Assembly (NCBI GenBank): GCA_944386285.1
Contig: CALXAM010000043.1
Location: 1-64,000 of the forward strand
DNA: 64,000 bases
Direction of reading: 5' to 3'
Source: an uncultured Clostridia bacterium
GTDB lineage: Bacteria > Bacillota > Clostridia > Oscillospirales > Ruminococcaceae
Shown: piece by piece, positions 42,802-51,666 of the stretch
Layout: the number at the start of each line of letters is the position of its first letter
How positions within the stretch are numbered: the stretch's first letter is position 1
Program-made: the position numbers and the translations under genes
The notes under the pieces: model-generated
What the model was told of the DNA's origin: nothing
The model's input: the letters and a program-made list of their open reading frames with translations, nothing else
Database searches by the model: none

Positions 42802-44427
42802 TTATGATTCTGCCGTACTCGTTTTCATAAAATGGACAACACCCGTCTGTTTTAAATAGACAATACCACTTGTCTCTCGTTTTGTTACAAACGTTTTTGA
42901 CTGCCAAACCATTGGCAAAAACACATAATCCGAAAGAAGCATTTTTTCCGCTTGCTGACACAATGAAAGCGCCTCACTTGATTGGTCGGCTTGATTTGCC
43001 TCACTCAAAAGCGCATCAAATGCTGTATTTTGATAGCCGCTTATATTAGAAGACGAGGTTGATGAGTAATACGACAAATACGAAGTGGCATTGTTGTCCC
43101 CGGAAGTCAGACACACAACCGCTAAGTCATAATTTCCGCTTTTGAGCTTCTCATTATACTCAGTCTCCGGTAGTGTTTCGATACTTAAAAACAAAGATAA
43201 ATCTCGCTGTAAAATCTGCGAAATATCAGAAAAATAAGATGCAATATCTACTTCATGAGATTCGCATACTAGCAGCTTTGCTCCGGAAATCCCATCTTTA
43301 GCAAGTTCCTGCAATCCTTTTTGATAAGCCGTATATGCAGCTGCCGAATCAATTGTATCATTTAATACAAGCGGTTCATACGACTGTCCAAAGATCATTG
43401 CATCTTCAGGAATCATCGTATTCGTAGAATACAAATACGATGGAAGCTTCTGTGCATATACCGACCGGTCAAAACACAGTGAAACCGCCTTACGAATCTG
43501 CGCATTTGCAAATGGACCGGATGATACATTAAACTGAATCCCCCATACCGTATCTTTCATATGGGAAATAGAATATTCTGATTCTGAAAGTGTTTGTGCC
43601 TCTTCTCCAGAAAGGAATGCCGCACTAATTACATCATCATCCAACCGTTCAATATCAGGAGCATCATCTTTTTGTGGAATGCGCAGTCGAACTGTATCGG
43701 CATAGATATCTTCCGTTGTATGATACGTTGTGTTCTTATCCAGTCGAATGGACGACGACTCATCCCAAGAACCAATTCGATACATTCCATTCGAACGGAT
43801 GGTTGTACGGCTCAGTCCATATCGACCGTTTGTTGATTCAAAAAACTCACGATTACATGGCATCGCATATGTCGATGCAAGCAAATTCGGAAAATAGTCA
43901 ATTGGTGTTTCCAACTCAATTACAAGTGTTTTTTCATCTACCGCCGAAACACCGATCGACTCTGGCGACAATTTCCCCTCATGAATTTCCTGCGCATTTT
44001 TTATGCAATAAAAACGCTCTGCCGCAGGTGATTTTGTCTGCGGATCTAATAAACGTGTAAATGCAAACACAAAATCATCCGCTGTGACCGGTACCGTTTT
44101 TTCATTTTTATCTTCATCCAGATATGTCCAAACGGCATTTTCTTTGATCGTAAAAGTATATCGTTTTTGATCTGCGGAAATTTCAGGTTCTTTTTCCGCA
44201 ACCCCTAATACAGGCGTCCCCGTTTCATCAAAACGGTAAAGGCCTTCCATTGTTGCATATAAAACAGTAAACGCAGATGCAGTCGATGCTGTCTGCGGAT
44301 CAATATTGCTGGGATTCTCCTGTAAACCATACGAAAGCACAATCGGTTCAGAGGTATCATTACACGAACACAAACAAAATGTCAAACAGATTGCCAGAAG
44401 GAACGCAAAAACGCGCTTCACCGACAT
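42802..44427 (-). CDS. Oligopeptide-type ABC transporter substrate-binding lipoprotein
   Basis: A 541-residue extracellular solute-binding protein of family 5 (OppA-like). The signal peptide RVFAFLLAICLTFCLCSC ends in the lipobox L-C-S-C, so it is a lipoprotein. The mature part shows the family motifs LSYGLQENPSNIDPQT and FTIKENAVWTY, then GIQFNVSSGPFANAQIRKAVS split by helices. AAGGGGAGG precedes the ATG at 44427 and a GTG at 44421. It is an orphan: no permease or ATPase genes are nearby, so it must share a transporter. Confidence 0.9.
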   Translation of the reverse strand: MSVKRVFAFLLAICLTFCLCSCNDTSEPIVLSYGLQENPSNIDPQTASTASAFTVLYATMEGLYRFDETGTPVLGVAEKEPEISADQKRYTFTIKENAVWTYLDEDKNEKTVPVTADDFVFAFTRLLDPQTKSPAAERFYCIKNAQEIHEGKLSPESIGVSAVDEKTLVIELETPIDYFPNLLASTYAMPCNREFFESTNGRYGLSRTTIRSNGMYRIGSWDESSSIRLDKNTTYHTTEDIYADTVRLRIPQKDDAPDIERLDDDVISAAFLSGEEAQTLSESEYSISHMKDTVWGIQFNVSSGPFANAQIRKAVSLCFDRSVYAQKLPSYLYSTNTMIPEDAMIFGQSYEPLVLNDTIDSAAAYTAYQKGLQELAKDGISGAKLLVCESHEVDIASYFSDISQILQRDLSLFLSIETLPETEYNEKLKSGNYDLAVVCLTSGDNNATSYLSYYSSTSSSNISGYQNTAFDALLSEANQADQSSEALSLCQQAEKMLLSDYVFLPMVWQSKTFVTKRETSGIVYLKQTGVVHFMKTSTAES

Positions 44428-44542
44428 CTCCTCCCCTTTTTCATAAGATACCATTATTTATGATATCATCCCATTACATAAATAGCAATGAATTTTTCGT
44501 AAATGATCAAAGAGAATCCGTGTTTTCCTTTGTTTTTGCGTA

Positions 44543-45052
44543 TTACAATGTGTAGAGTACCGGTTTATTCTGTTCAAGTGACGCTTGCACATCGATCAAC
44601 CGTTGATTTTCACTGCCACGGAATGGAAGTGTCAAATTCCGCTGTTCCATCAAAAAGCGTCCGTCCACTAAAACATCACAGTACGACAATAACTCTCTTG
44701 CAAACAGAATGGTTCCACTAACTAGTTCTTCAAACGTATAGCCAGAATAAACCCATACATTCTTACCCAGCGCTTTCACTTCACTCGCCAATACAGAAAG
44801 CGCTTCTGCTTGACAAAAAGGCTCGCCACCTGAAAGTGTTACACCACATTGAAGCGGATCTTCTTTAAATTTTTGGATCAAACGTTCTACTGTGTCCTCA
44901 TATCCGCCAGAAAAATCGTGTGTCTGCGGATTATGACATCCCGGGCAATGATGCGGGCATCCCTGTACGAATACTGTCATACGGATTCCCTTTCCATCTA
45001 CGATCGAATCACCGATCACACCGCTTAAACGAAGGCTGTGTTTTGTTTCCAT
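44543..45052 (-). CDS. nrdG: Anaerobic ribonucleotide reductase activase
   Basis: The radical SAM activase that generates the glycyl radical on NrdD or, here, on its separate radical domain. The 169-residue protein has the cluster motif CPHHCPGC (CxxxCxxC) near residues 31-38 and the downstream LSGGEPF SAM-binding motif. The site AAGGAG precedes the start. A strong hairpin (45073-45109) between it and the radical-domain gene suggests lower or separately tuned expression. Confidence 0.95.
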   Translation of the reverse strand: METKHSLRLSGVIGDSIVDGKGIRMTVFVQGCPHHCPGCHNPQTHDFSGGYEDTVERLIQKFKEDPLQCGVTLSGGEPFCQAEALSVLASEVKALGKNVWVYSGYTFEELVSGTILFARELLSYCDVLVDGRFLMEQRNLTLPFRGSENQRLIDVQASLEQNKPVLYTL

Positions 45053-45072
45053 AGGTTTCCTTTTCTCCTTTC

Positions 45073-45109
45073 AAAACAAAATCCCTCCGATTGGGAGGGA
45101 TTTTGTTTT
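45073..45109 (-). terminator. Terminator or attenuator between nrdD operon and nrdG
   Basis: A 16-bp stem (AAAACAAAATCCCTCC and its complement) with a four-base loop. TTTTGTTTTG follows on the minus strand. It begins directly at the stop codon of the small radical-domain gene and ends just before the nrdG ribosome site. Confidence 0.85.
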
Positions 45110-45267
45110 TAGATGCTGTGTTTTACGCGGTCTCTTTCTTCTGCGCGTTTTCCGTTATTAAAACGATCCAATGTACCTACCAGATAGCCAGTAATTCTAC
45201 GGATTCGTTCAAAGCCAACACCATTTCCTACTTCTTTGCATACAGTTTTATTCTCATTTGCCTGCAT
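45109..45267 (-). CDS. Stand-alone glycyl-radical domain of anaerobic ribonucleotide reductase
   Basis: A 52-residue protein. It carries the C-terminal NrdD motif RRITGYLVG (radical Gly in the GYL unit), then DRFNNGKRAEE and the final RVKH. These align with the end of single-chain NrdD proteins (RRTCGYLG ... RVKH in Lactococcus, from memory). The nrdD gene upstream lacks this segment. The ATG at 45267 follows AAGGAG by nine bases. It is in the same reading frame as nrdD, separated by one TAA and ten sense codons. It probably docks in the NrdD barrel and is activated by NrdG. Confidence 0.85.
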   Translation of the reverse strand: MQANENKTVCKEVGNGVGFERIRRITGYLVGTLDRFNNGKRAEERDRVKHSI

Positions 45268-45297
45268 AATAACTCTCTCCTTACTTAGCGATATGTT

Positions 45298-47577
45298 TTA
45301 TTCACAACCGCAGAAATGCGGCATGTTCGGATATTGTCTGCGAAGTTCACGCAGCTTCTCAACGCTGACGCCTTCGCCTTCACGTCTGCCGCAGCGCGGG
45401 CAGACATCATTGATCACACCGGTATATCCGCAGACCGGATCACGGTCTACCGGATGGTTTACAGAGCCATAGCCGATACCGATTTCCTTCATATAACGAA
45501 TAATCTGTTCAAATGCCTCCAGATTATTCAGCGGATCACCATCAAGTTCCACATAACTAATGTGGCCGCCGTTTGTCAGCGCATGATACGGTGCTTCTTT
45601 TCTGAGTTTCTCAAACGCACTGATCGGATAATATACCGGAATATGGAACGAGTTTGTATAATAATCACGGTCTGTTACACCTGGGATCTCACCATACCGT
45701 TTCCGGTCAATCCGAACGAAACGACCGGAAAGACCTTCTGCCGGTGTTGCAATCACGGAGAAATTGAGTTTTGTTTCTTCCGCTTTTTTGTCCATGAAAT
45801 CACGCATAAAGCCGATAATTTTAAGGCCCAGTTCCTGTGCGCGCTCGCTTTGACCATGATGCTCGCCAATCAGTGCGACAAGCGTTTCTGCCAGTCCGAT
45901 AAAGCCAACTGTCAACGTACCGTGTTTCAGCACTTCACCTATTGTATCGTCAATTCCGAGCTTATCAGAATCAAGCCAAATGCCTTGCCCCATTAAGAAC
46001 GGGAAGTTCCGCACACGTTTCTGACTTTGAATACGTAAACGATGCAAAAGCTGATCTGCAACAATTTCAAGCTTCTGATGAAGCATTTCAAAGAAGCGAT
46101 CAATATCTCCGTGTGCCTCAATACCAAGCCGCGGCAGGTTGATCGAAGTAAAACTTAAATTACCTCTTCCGCAAGTTACTTCGCGTGACGGATCATATAC
46201 ATTGGCCATAACACGCGTACGGCATCCCATATATGCAACCTCGGAATTGTAATCGCCCGGTTTATAATATTGCTTGTTAAACGGTGCATCCAAAAACGAG
46301 AAATTCGGGAACAATCTTTTTGCGGAAACACGCATAGAAAGTTTAAATAAATCGTAGTTTGGATCTTCCGGATTATAGTTTACGCCTTCCTTCACCTTAA
46401 AAATATGAATCGGGAAAATCGGCGTTTCACCATTGCCAAGGCCTTTTTCCGTTGCAAACAACAAGTTTTTCATTACCATACGGCCTTCCGGCGAAATATC
46501 CGTGCCGTAATTCAATGAACTAAACGGAATTTGCGCACCTGCACGGGAATGCATGGTATTTAAGTTGTGCACAAGTGCCTCCATCGCTTGGAATGTTGCT
46601 CGATCCGTCTCTTCATACGCCTGCGATGCAGCAAATTTCTGTACCCGATCGGCAAGTACTTCATCTTTTGCCAACGCCAAAACATATGGTGCTTCTGCCT
46701 CTTGATAACCATTGTCATTTGCAAGTACCGGAACAAGCCCCGTTTTTTCTTCTACCTGTGCAAGAATATGTTTTGCTTCGTCTTGCGCATTTTCTACATC
46801 GCACAGAAGCATCAGCGCCTTTGAAAGGTTTGCACGATACAGTTTTTTATACGTTTTGGCTACACCCGGCGCCATACCAAAATCAAAGTTTGGAATACTC
46901 TGGCCACCATGCTGATCATTCTGGTTCGATTGAATTGCAATACAAGCAAGCGCTGCATAACTGCGGATATCCTGCGGTTCTCTCAAATAACCGTGTCCTG
47001 TGCAAAATCCATCCTGGAACAATTTTAAAATATCAATCTGGCAGCAAGTTGTTGTCAGCGTATAGAAATCCATGTCATGGATATGAATATCACCAACGGA
47101 ATGCGCCTGTGCATGAACGGGATCCAATACATACAATTCATAGAACCGCTTTGCACCTTCCGAACCATAACGAAGCATAGTTCCCATTGCTGTATCACCG
47201 TCAATATTTGCATTCTCACGTTTGATATCCACTTCACAAGCAGATTTAAAGGTCAGATCCTCGTATACCTTCATGAGCTTGGTGTTCATATCACGTGCTC
47301 TGGTACGTTCCGCGCGATACAAGATGTAGCGTTTCGCTGTCTGTGAGTGACCTGTTTCAATCAAAATCTTCTCAACCGCATCCTGCACCTGCTCAACATC
47401 CGGATTGGTTGTTTTTAAAACATTTTCAATATAATCGCACACGCGATAGGCAAGTGTCAACGACTCTTCATAGTTGCTGCCGCCCACAGCCTGTGCTGCC
47501 TTGAAAATTGCATTTGCGATCTTTTCATATGTAAACGGGACGGTACGTCCATCACGTTTTGTTATTGTTGTAATCAT
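45298..47577 (-). CDS. nrdD: Anaerobic ribonucleoside-triphosphate reductase, large part
   Basis: The class III reductase making dNTPs without oxygen, 759 residues. The N-terminal ATP-cone (TKRDGRTVPFTYEKI, residues about 4-90) gives allosteric control. The barrel domain includes HIHDMDFY, QNDQHGGQSIPNFD and the active-site Cys region YMGCRTRVM, with VTCGRGNLSFTSINLPRL. The C terminus has the zinc site CGYTGVINDVCPRCG and ends in FCGCE with no glycyl-radical motif. The ATG at 47577 follows AAGGA by nine bases. Transcription starts at 47657-47685 under NrdR boxes. Confidence 0.95.
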   Translation of the reverse strand: MITTITKRDGRTVPFTYEKIANAIFKAAQAVGGSNYEESLTLAYRVCDYIENVLKTTNPDVEQVQDAVEKILIETGHSQTAKRYILYRAERTRARDMNTKLMKVYEDLTFKSACEVDIKRENANIDGDTAMGTMLRYGSEGAKRFYELYVLDPVHAQAHSVGDIHIHDMDFYTLTTTCCQIDILKLFQDGFCTGHGYLREPQDIRSYAALACIAIQSNQNDQHGGQSIPNFDFGMAPGVAKTYKKLYRANLSKALMLLCDVENAQDEAKHILAQVEEKTGLVPVLANDNGYQEAEAPYVLALAKDEVLADRVQKFAASQAYEETDRATFQAMEALVHNLNTMHSRAGAQIPFSSLNYGTDISPEGRMVMKNLLFATEKGLGNGETPIFPIHIFKVKEGVNYNPEDPNYDLFKLSMRVSAKRLFPNFSFLDAPFNKQYYKPGDYNSEVAYMGCRTRVMANVYDPSREVTCGRGNLSFTSINLPRLGIEAHGDIDRFFEMLHQKLEIVADQLLHRLRIQSQKRVRNFPFLMGQGIWLDSDKLGIDDTIGEVLKHGTLTVGFIGLAETLVALIGEHHGQSERAQELGLKIIGFMRDFMDKKAEETKLNFSVIATPAEGLSGRFVRIDRKRYGEIPGVTDRDYYTNSFHIPVYYPISAFEKLRKEAPYHALTNGGHISYVELDGDPLNNLEAFEQIIRYMKEIGIGYGSVNHPVDRDPVCGYTGVINDVCPRCGRREGEGVSVEKLRELRRQYPNMPHFCGCE

Positions 47578-47620
47578 CTGTTCCCATCCTTTTTCTCTCT
47601 TATTGAACCTATGTGGCAAA

Positions 47621-47668
47621 CCACAATATCTTGTATTCCATTGCGAACTGATATTCATTATATAGTGT
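47621..47668 (-). promoter_or_regulatory. Tandem NrdR boxes upstream of nrdD
   Basis: Two 16-base sites on the minus strand, ACACTATATAATGAAT (47668-47653) and ATACAAGATATTGTGG (47636-47621). Each agrees with the consensus ACACWATATATWGTGT at about 13 of 16 positions. A 16-base gap puts the centres 32 bp apart, three helical turns. The first overlaps the -10, as expected for repression. Confidence 0.8.
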
Positions 47669-47685
47669 CATGTATCATTTGTCAA
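47657..47685 (-). promoter_or_regulatory. Consensus sigma-A promoter of nrdD
   Basis: On the minus strand a perfect TTGACA and TATAAT are separated by 17 bases. Confidence 0.9.
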
Positions 47686-47703
47686 CCAGTAAAATGCACA
47701 AAG

Positions 47704-47745
47704 AAACACCGGGAATTTCTTCCACGCAAGAAAAACCCGGTGAAC
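47704..47745 (-). terminator. Likely terminator of the kinase-like gene
   Basis: Arms CACCGGG and CCCGGTG with an inner TTTCTT/AAGAAA pairing. Only a modest T stretch follows on the minus strand. Confidence 0.55.
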
Positions 47746-47763
47746 AAGCGGTTTGTGTGAATT

Positions 47764-49488
47764 TTATTTTGCAGCATAAATTGTTACAGTTGAGGTTTTT
47801 GAACGATCAATGACAGTTCCAACACTAGGATCAACGGAAACAACCTCTCCTGTTTTGTAATCAGGATCCGAAACGTTTTTCACTGTTACCGAAAGACCTT
47901 TACTTTCAAGATAATCTCGATAAGAACTTGCAGAAATCGGATTTCCGTTGTTATCTGTCAGCGGAGGTAACTCTACATATTGTGGTCCTTTACTGACAGT
48001 CAGTTCGATTTGGGTTCCAATCGGAACAGTAGAACCTGCATCAACACTTTGTTCAATAATCATACCAATGTCTGCGTTATCGTCAAATACTTCCTCTTTC
48101 TTCTTAAAGTTGAAGCTATCTGTATACACTTTTGCTGAAACAATATCGTCGTAGAACTTCCCGACAAAATTATCCACAGTAACATTTGCAACCGTTTGAC
48201 TCGACTCTGTTTCTTCTTTACTCTGCACAGATGTTTCCTCCGAATCGGATGACAAATCAGACGATTCTATAGAGGATTCTACCGAAACATCCGAAGATGG
48301 ATTCACATAAATCTCACGTGTATTTCCACCAAGCACTAAAATATATGCGGCAAAGAACAAAATCAGCATAATGGGAAGCGAAACAAGCAACACAATCAAC
48401 CAAACCGGCAATTTGTGCTTTTCGTTCCATTCTTTCTTCTCTGATTTCTTTTCTTTTGATTTCTTTTCAGAATTTTTTTTCGCCGGCTTTTCCTCCTCAT
48501 CATCTTCAAGATGAATCGGCTTAAATGTTACCGGGATCTCATACAGCATATCACGCAGCGTCCGGACAGAACGAATCCGATTCTCATACTGCAGCGCAAG
48601 TCCCTGCATAATGACATCTGAAACCTCCGGCATAACCGACGGCTTTTGCAAGGAAAGCGGTAAAAGCCTGTCTTCTTGTGTACGCCAATCTGCTCTTTGC
48701 GGCGTTACTCCAGACAGCACCCGATATAAAACGGCACTCAAAGCGTAAACATCGGTCCATACACCATGACCTTTGCACTTCTCATATTGCTCCGGCGCAG
48801 CATAGCCGTCAAATAATTCTGGTTTTACTTCCGAATTGATCGCACGCACCGCAGCTGTACAAATGCCCTTTAAGCGCAGCGTCATATTCGCCGTTACCAG
48901 AATGGTATCCGTACTGATTCCACGGTGGACAATCCCGCGCTCATTCAGCAAAATCACGGTATCAAACAGCGGTTTAAACATTTTGCGCACCTGCTGCCAC
49001 GAAAAATCGCCCACATGATCTGCCAAGTATGAAGTCAGTGTAATGCTATCTACGTCTTCATACACTGTATAAATCGTCGCATTGTCGGTAAATACATCAA
49101 ATGCACGCAAAAGGCTCGTTTCCTGCATACGCAGCGCAATCAGCTGACGAGAAAGCTCCACAAAATCGGTCATCAGCGCCTTATACTGCACTTCACAACC
49201 TTGATTTACGCGAATCGTCGTCTCATTTTCTGCTCTGTGCGCAAGTGTAGAAGGGAAAAATTCCCGCAAACGCACACGACGCTGAACCGCCGTATCATAT
49301 GCAATATAACTGACACCCTCACCATTACGGTCAAGTGCAATTCCAATCTGATATCGCTTCCCTACAACCGTTCCCGGCGCAAGCAGCGTAGGTGTTATGT
49401 TTTCAGGGGCAGTATTATCATGCCCACAAAATGGACATACATCTGTTTCAATCACACGCATACAACGAAAACACCGGTTTTCCATCAT
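47764..49488 (-). CDS. Zinc-ribbon, membrane-anchored PASTA pseudokinase
   Basis: A 574-residue protein. An N-terminal zinc ribbon (CFRCMRVIETDVCPFCG, residues about 4-20) is followed by a protein-kinase fold (residues 40-310). A Lys/Glu-rich linker, one membrane helix (WLIVLLVSLPIMLILFFAAY) and two extracellular PASTA domains come next. The kinase signature is degenerate: the VAIK Lys is Arg (VRLREFFP), HRD reads HRG (GIVHRGIS) and DFG reads KGI, while APE survives (YAAPEQY). It is probably a catalytically dead wall-sensing receptor. The ATG at 49488 follows GGAGGAG. Confidence 0.85.
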   Translation of the reverse strand: MMENRCFRCMRVIETDVCPFCGHDNTAPENITPTLLAPGTVVGKRYQIGIALDRNGEGVSYIAYDTAVQRRVRLREFFPSTLAHRAENETTIRVNQGCEVQYKALMTDFVELSRQLIALRMQETSLLRAFDVFTDNATIYTVYEDVDSITLTSYLADHVGDFSWQQVRKMFKPLFDTVILLNERGIVHRGISTDTILVTANMTLRLKGICTAAVRAINSEVKPELFDGYAAPEQYEKCKGHGVWTDVYALSAVLYRVLSGVTPQRADWRTQEDRLLPLSLQKPSVMPEVSDVIMQGLALQYENRIRSVRTLRDMLYEIPVTFKPIHLEDDEEEKPAKKNSEKKSKEKKSEKKEWNEKHKLPVWLIVLLVSLPIMLILFFAAYILVLGGNTREIYVNPSSDVSVESSIESSDLSSDSEETSVQSKEETESSQTVANVTVDNFVGKFYDDIVSAKVYTDSFNFKKKEEVFDDNADIGMIIEQSVDAGSTVPIGTQIELTVSKGPQYVELPPLTDNNGNPISASSYRDYLESKGLSVTVKNVSDPDYKTGEVVSVDPSVGTVIDRSKTSTVTIYAAK

Positions 49489-49572
49489 TGTGATCTCCTC
49501 CATATGGTCAGAATCCAAACTTTTGCTTTCTTTAAGAGTACCAGTAATCAGCCAGTTTGTCAATAAACGAGC

Positions 49573-51666
49573 TCAAATGTTGTGTTCTATCAACAAATTT
49601 CTTTTTCTACATGTCATAATACTCAACCGTTTGATCCCACTTTCAAATTGCACCAATAAAATTCCATTGTTTTCATCCAGTACAATTCCTTTTCCGAACG
49701 CTTTATGTATGATTTCGTCACCGGTTCCAAACGGACAGTCCTCCTCATGGACGGTTGCCGTTTTCTTAGAAACCTTTGGCATAAGTGCCTGCAAAAAAGG
49801 ACTTGCCGCTGCAGGCGCACCATTTAGGCGTGTGCTTGAAAACGCAATAAGTTTGCTTTTGGCACGAGTGACCGCAACATAAAACAGTCGAACTTCATCT
49901 TCATATTCACTTTCATCGCCGTCACGCTTCATCGAAACTGCATGATAGGAAGGCAGGACATCAGAGAGAATATCCAGCAATATCACAGTATCAAACTCCA
50001 TCCCTTTACAGGAATGAATCGTAGAAAGCAGGACATCGCCGTTAGCATTTTGCGAATTTCCCTGCTGCATAAAATCACGCAAAGCCGACAGACGCGGTGA
50101 AAGCTCAAAAATACTTCTTAAACGGCTTGCAATCATACGCAGCGCACTTAATTTCTGATATGTGCTTACCTGCACAAATCCATGCAGACGTTTTTCGATA
50201 AACCGATCATATCCAAGCTTTGAACGAATCGTATCAATCGCTTCTCCGCATCGCATCAATGGCATTTTCGAAAGCACCGACTGATATCTTGAAAGCATTC
50301 GCCTTCTTCCATCAGAAACAGAAGAAAGCGATAAGATACAATCAAAAATCGTATCATACTGTGCACTGTTTTGCTTGACATAATCGAACATGAGTTTTGA
50401 ACAGCCAAGCTTATAGTAGATCTGCGAAAACGCCTCAACGTCCGATGGGTCAACAGCCAAACGAAAAAAAGCTAAGACATCCCGCACGACGGTCGAAGTA
50501 AAAAAAGAAGCCCCATATTCCCGGCATTGATAAGAAATTCCTTCCCGCAAAAACAAATCCACAAGCGGGATGGAAGATTCATTATTCTTATAAAGAACCG
50601 CCACCGTTTCTTGCGGTTCTTTTTCCCGAATGATCGACAAAATCCGTTCATACTGTACATCATAATCGGGTAACATCATTACCGTAACGGAATTGGTTCT
50701 GGCATTGGTACAAGTCATATGCTTTTCATACCGCGAACCATTGCGTGAAATAAATGCATCCGCAAGCGCCACGATGTCACTGTTCGAACGATGATTTTCT
50801 TCCATTTTTAAAATAACAGCATCCGGATAAACTGTTTGAAACGCTAACAGTTCTTTTGGACTTGCACCACGAAACGAATAAATACTCTGATCCTCATCAC
50901 CGACCAAAAACAATTTCGCGCCGCCGCTTGCCAGCAGTCGAATAATTTCATGCTGCAAAAGTGAAGTGTCCTGTGCTTCATCCACACAAATGACCCGATA
51001 CTTTTTTAAAAACCAATGATAGACTGACGGAAAACGCCGCAGAATATCATAACACAGCACCAGCATATCATCAAAATCCATCCAGCCGTTTTCACGAAAA
51101 ACGGACTGCACTTCATGATAAATTTTTGCAAACACTTCTTGTTCTACCGGCGCATTTTGTACAGATTCGGGAGCGATCATTCTGTTTTTCACACAGCCGA
51201 TTAACCGTTCAATATCGCTCACCATCTCTTCGTCCGGAAACGATCCGGTGCAGCGGCGAATACATTCGCGCAACACCTGATATTTCTGTCCCGAGGACAG
51301 ATCACCGGCACCAATCAAAACAGGCATCGTCCGATGATACTGCGAAGCATATCGGCGCAGCACGCGGAAACAGAAGCTGTGGATCGTTGAAAAAGACAGC
51401 GCATCATTCTCGCCAAACAGCATAGAAAACCTTGCCTTCATATCCCGCGCAGTTTCCCTGCTGAACGTTAACGTTAAAATCTCATCGGGATGCACGTTCT
51501 TTTCAAACAAAAGATGTGCAATGTGCGCCGTCATCACTGTCGTTTTCCCTGATCCGGGAACAGCTAAAAGCAATACATGGGATGCATCCGTGCAGACAGC
51601 TGTCTTTTGCTGATCGTTTAAATCAATACCATGCGTTTGTGCAAGATGCGAAATGACAGAACTCAT
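49573..51666 (-). CDS. UvrD/PcrA-like superfamily I helicase
   Basis: A 697-residue 3'-5' helicase. AVPGSGKTT (Walker A, near residues 34-42), TLTFSRETARDMKAR, VDEAQDTSLLQHE (Walker B), GDEDQSIYSFRGA and STIHSCKGMEFDTVIL mark motifs I to V. The final FYVAVTRAKSKL is motif VI. The last 50 residues (GDEIIHKAFGKGIVLD ... GIKRL) form the PcrA-type C-terminal RNA-polymerase-binding fold. It overlaps the U32 gene by four bases, an unusual partner. The protein is a little shorter than PcrA (about 740). Confidence 0.9.
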   Translation of the reverse strand: MSSVISHLAQTHGIDLNDQQKTAVCTDASHVLLLAVPGSGKTTVMTAHIAHLLFEKNVHPDEILTLTFSRETARDMKARFSMLFGENDALSFSTIHSFCFRVLRRYASQYHRTMPVLIGAGDLSSGQKYQVLRECIRRCTGSFPDEEMVSDIERLIGCVKNRMIAPESVQNAPVEQEVFAKIYHEVQSVFRENGWMDFDDMLVLCYDILRRFPSVYHWFLKKYRVICVDEAQDTSLLQHEIIRLLASGGAKLFLVGDEDQSIYSFRGASPKELLAFQTVYPDAVILKMEENHRSNSDIVALADAFISRNGSRYEKHMTCTNARTNSVTVMMLPDYDVQYERILSIIREKEPQETVAVLYKNNESSIPLVDLFLREGISYQCREYGASFFTSTVVRDVLAFFRLAVDPSDVEAFSQIYYKLGCSKLMFDYVKQNSAQYDTIFDCILSLSSVSDGRRRMLSRYQSVLSKMPLMRCGEAIDTIRSKLGYDRFIEKRLHGFVQVSTYQKLSALRMIASRLRSIFELSPRLSALRDFMQQGNSQNANGDVLLSTIHSCKGMEFDTVILLDILSDVLPSYHAVSMKRDGDESEYEDEVRLFYVAVTRAKSKLIAFSSTRLNGAPAAASPFLQALMPKVSKKTATVHEEDCPFGTGDEIIHKAFGKGIVLDENNGILLVQFESGIKRLSIMTCRKRNLLIEHNI

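Noticed and set aside
45091-45288. 65-residue plus-strand frame
   Set aside because: Antisense to the small glycyl-radical gene, which has the ribosome site and the family motif.
45298-45300. nrdD stop as a selenocysteine codon
   Set aside because: The codon is TAA, not TGA, and no selenocysteine insertion element is apparent; split gene or plain readthrough is simpler.
46575-47180. 201-residue plus-strand frame in the reductase region
   Set aside because: Antisense to nrdD, no ribosome site, no recognisable motif.
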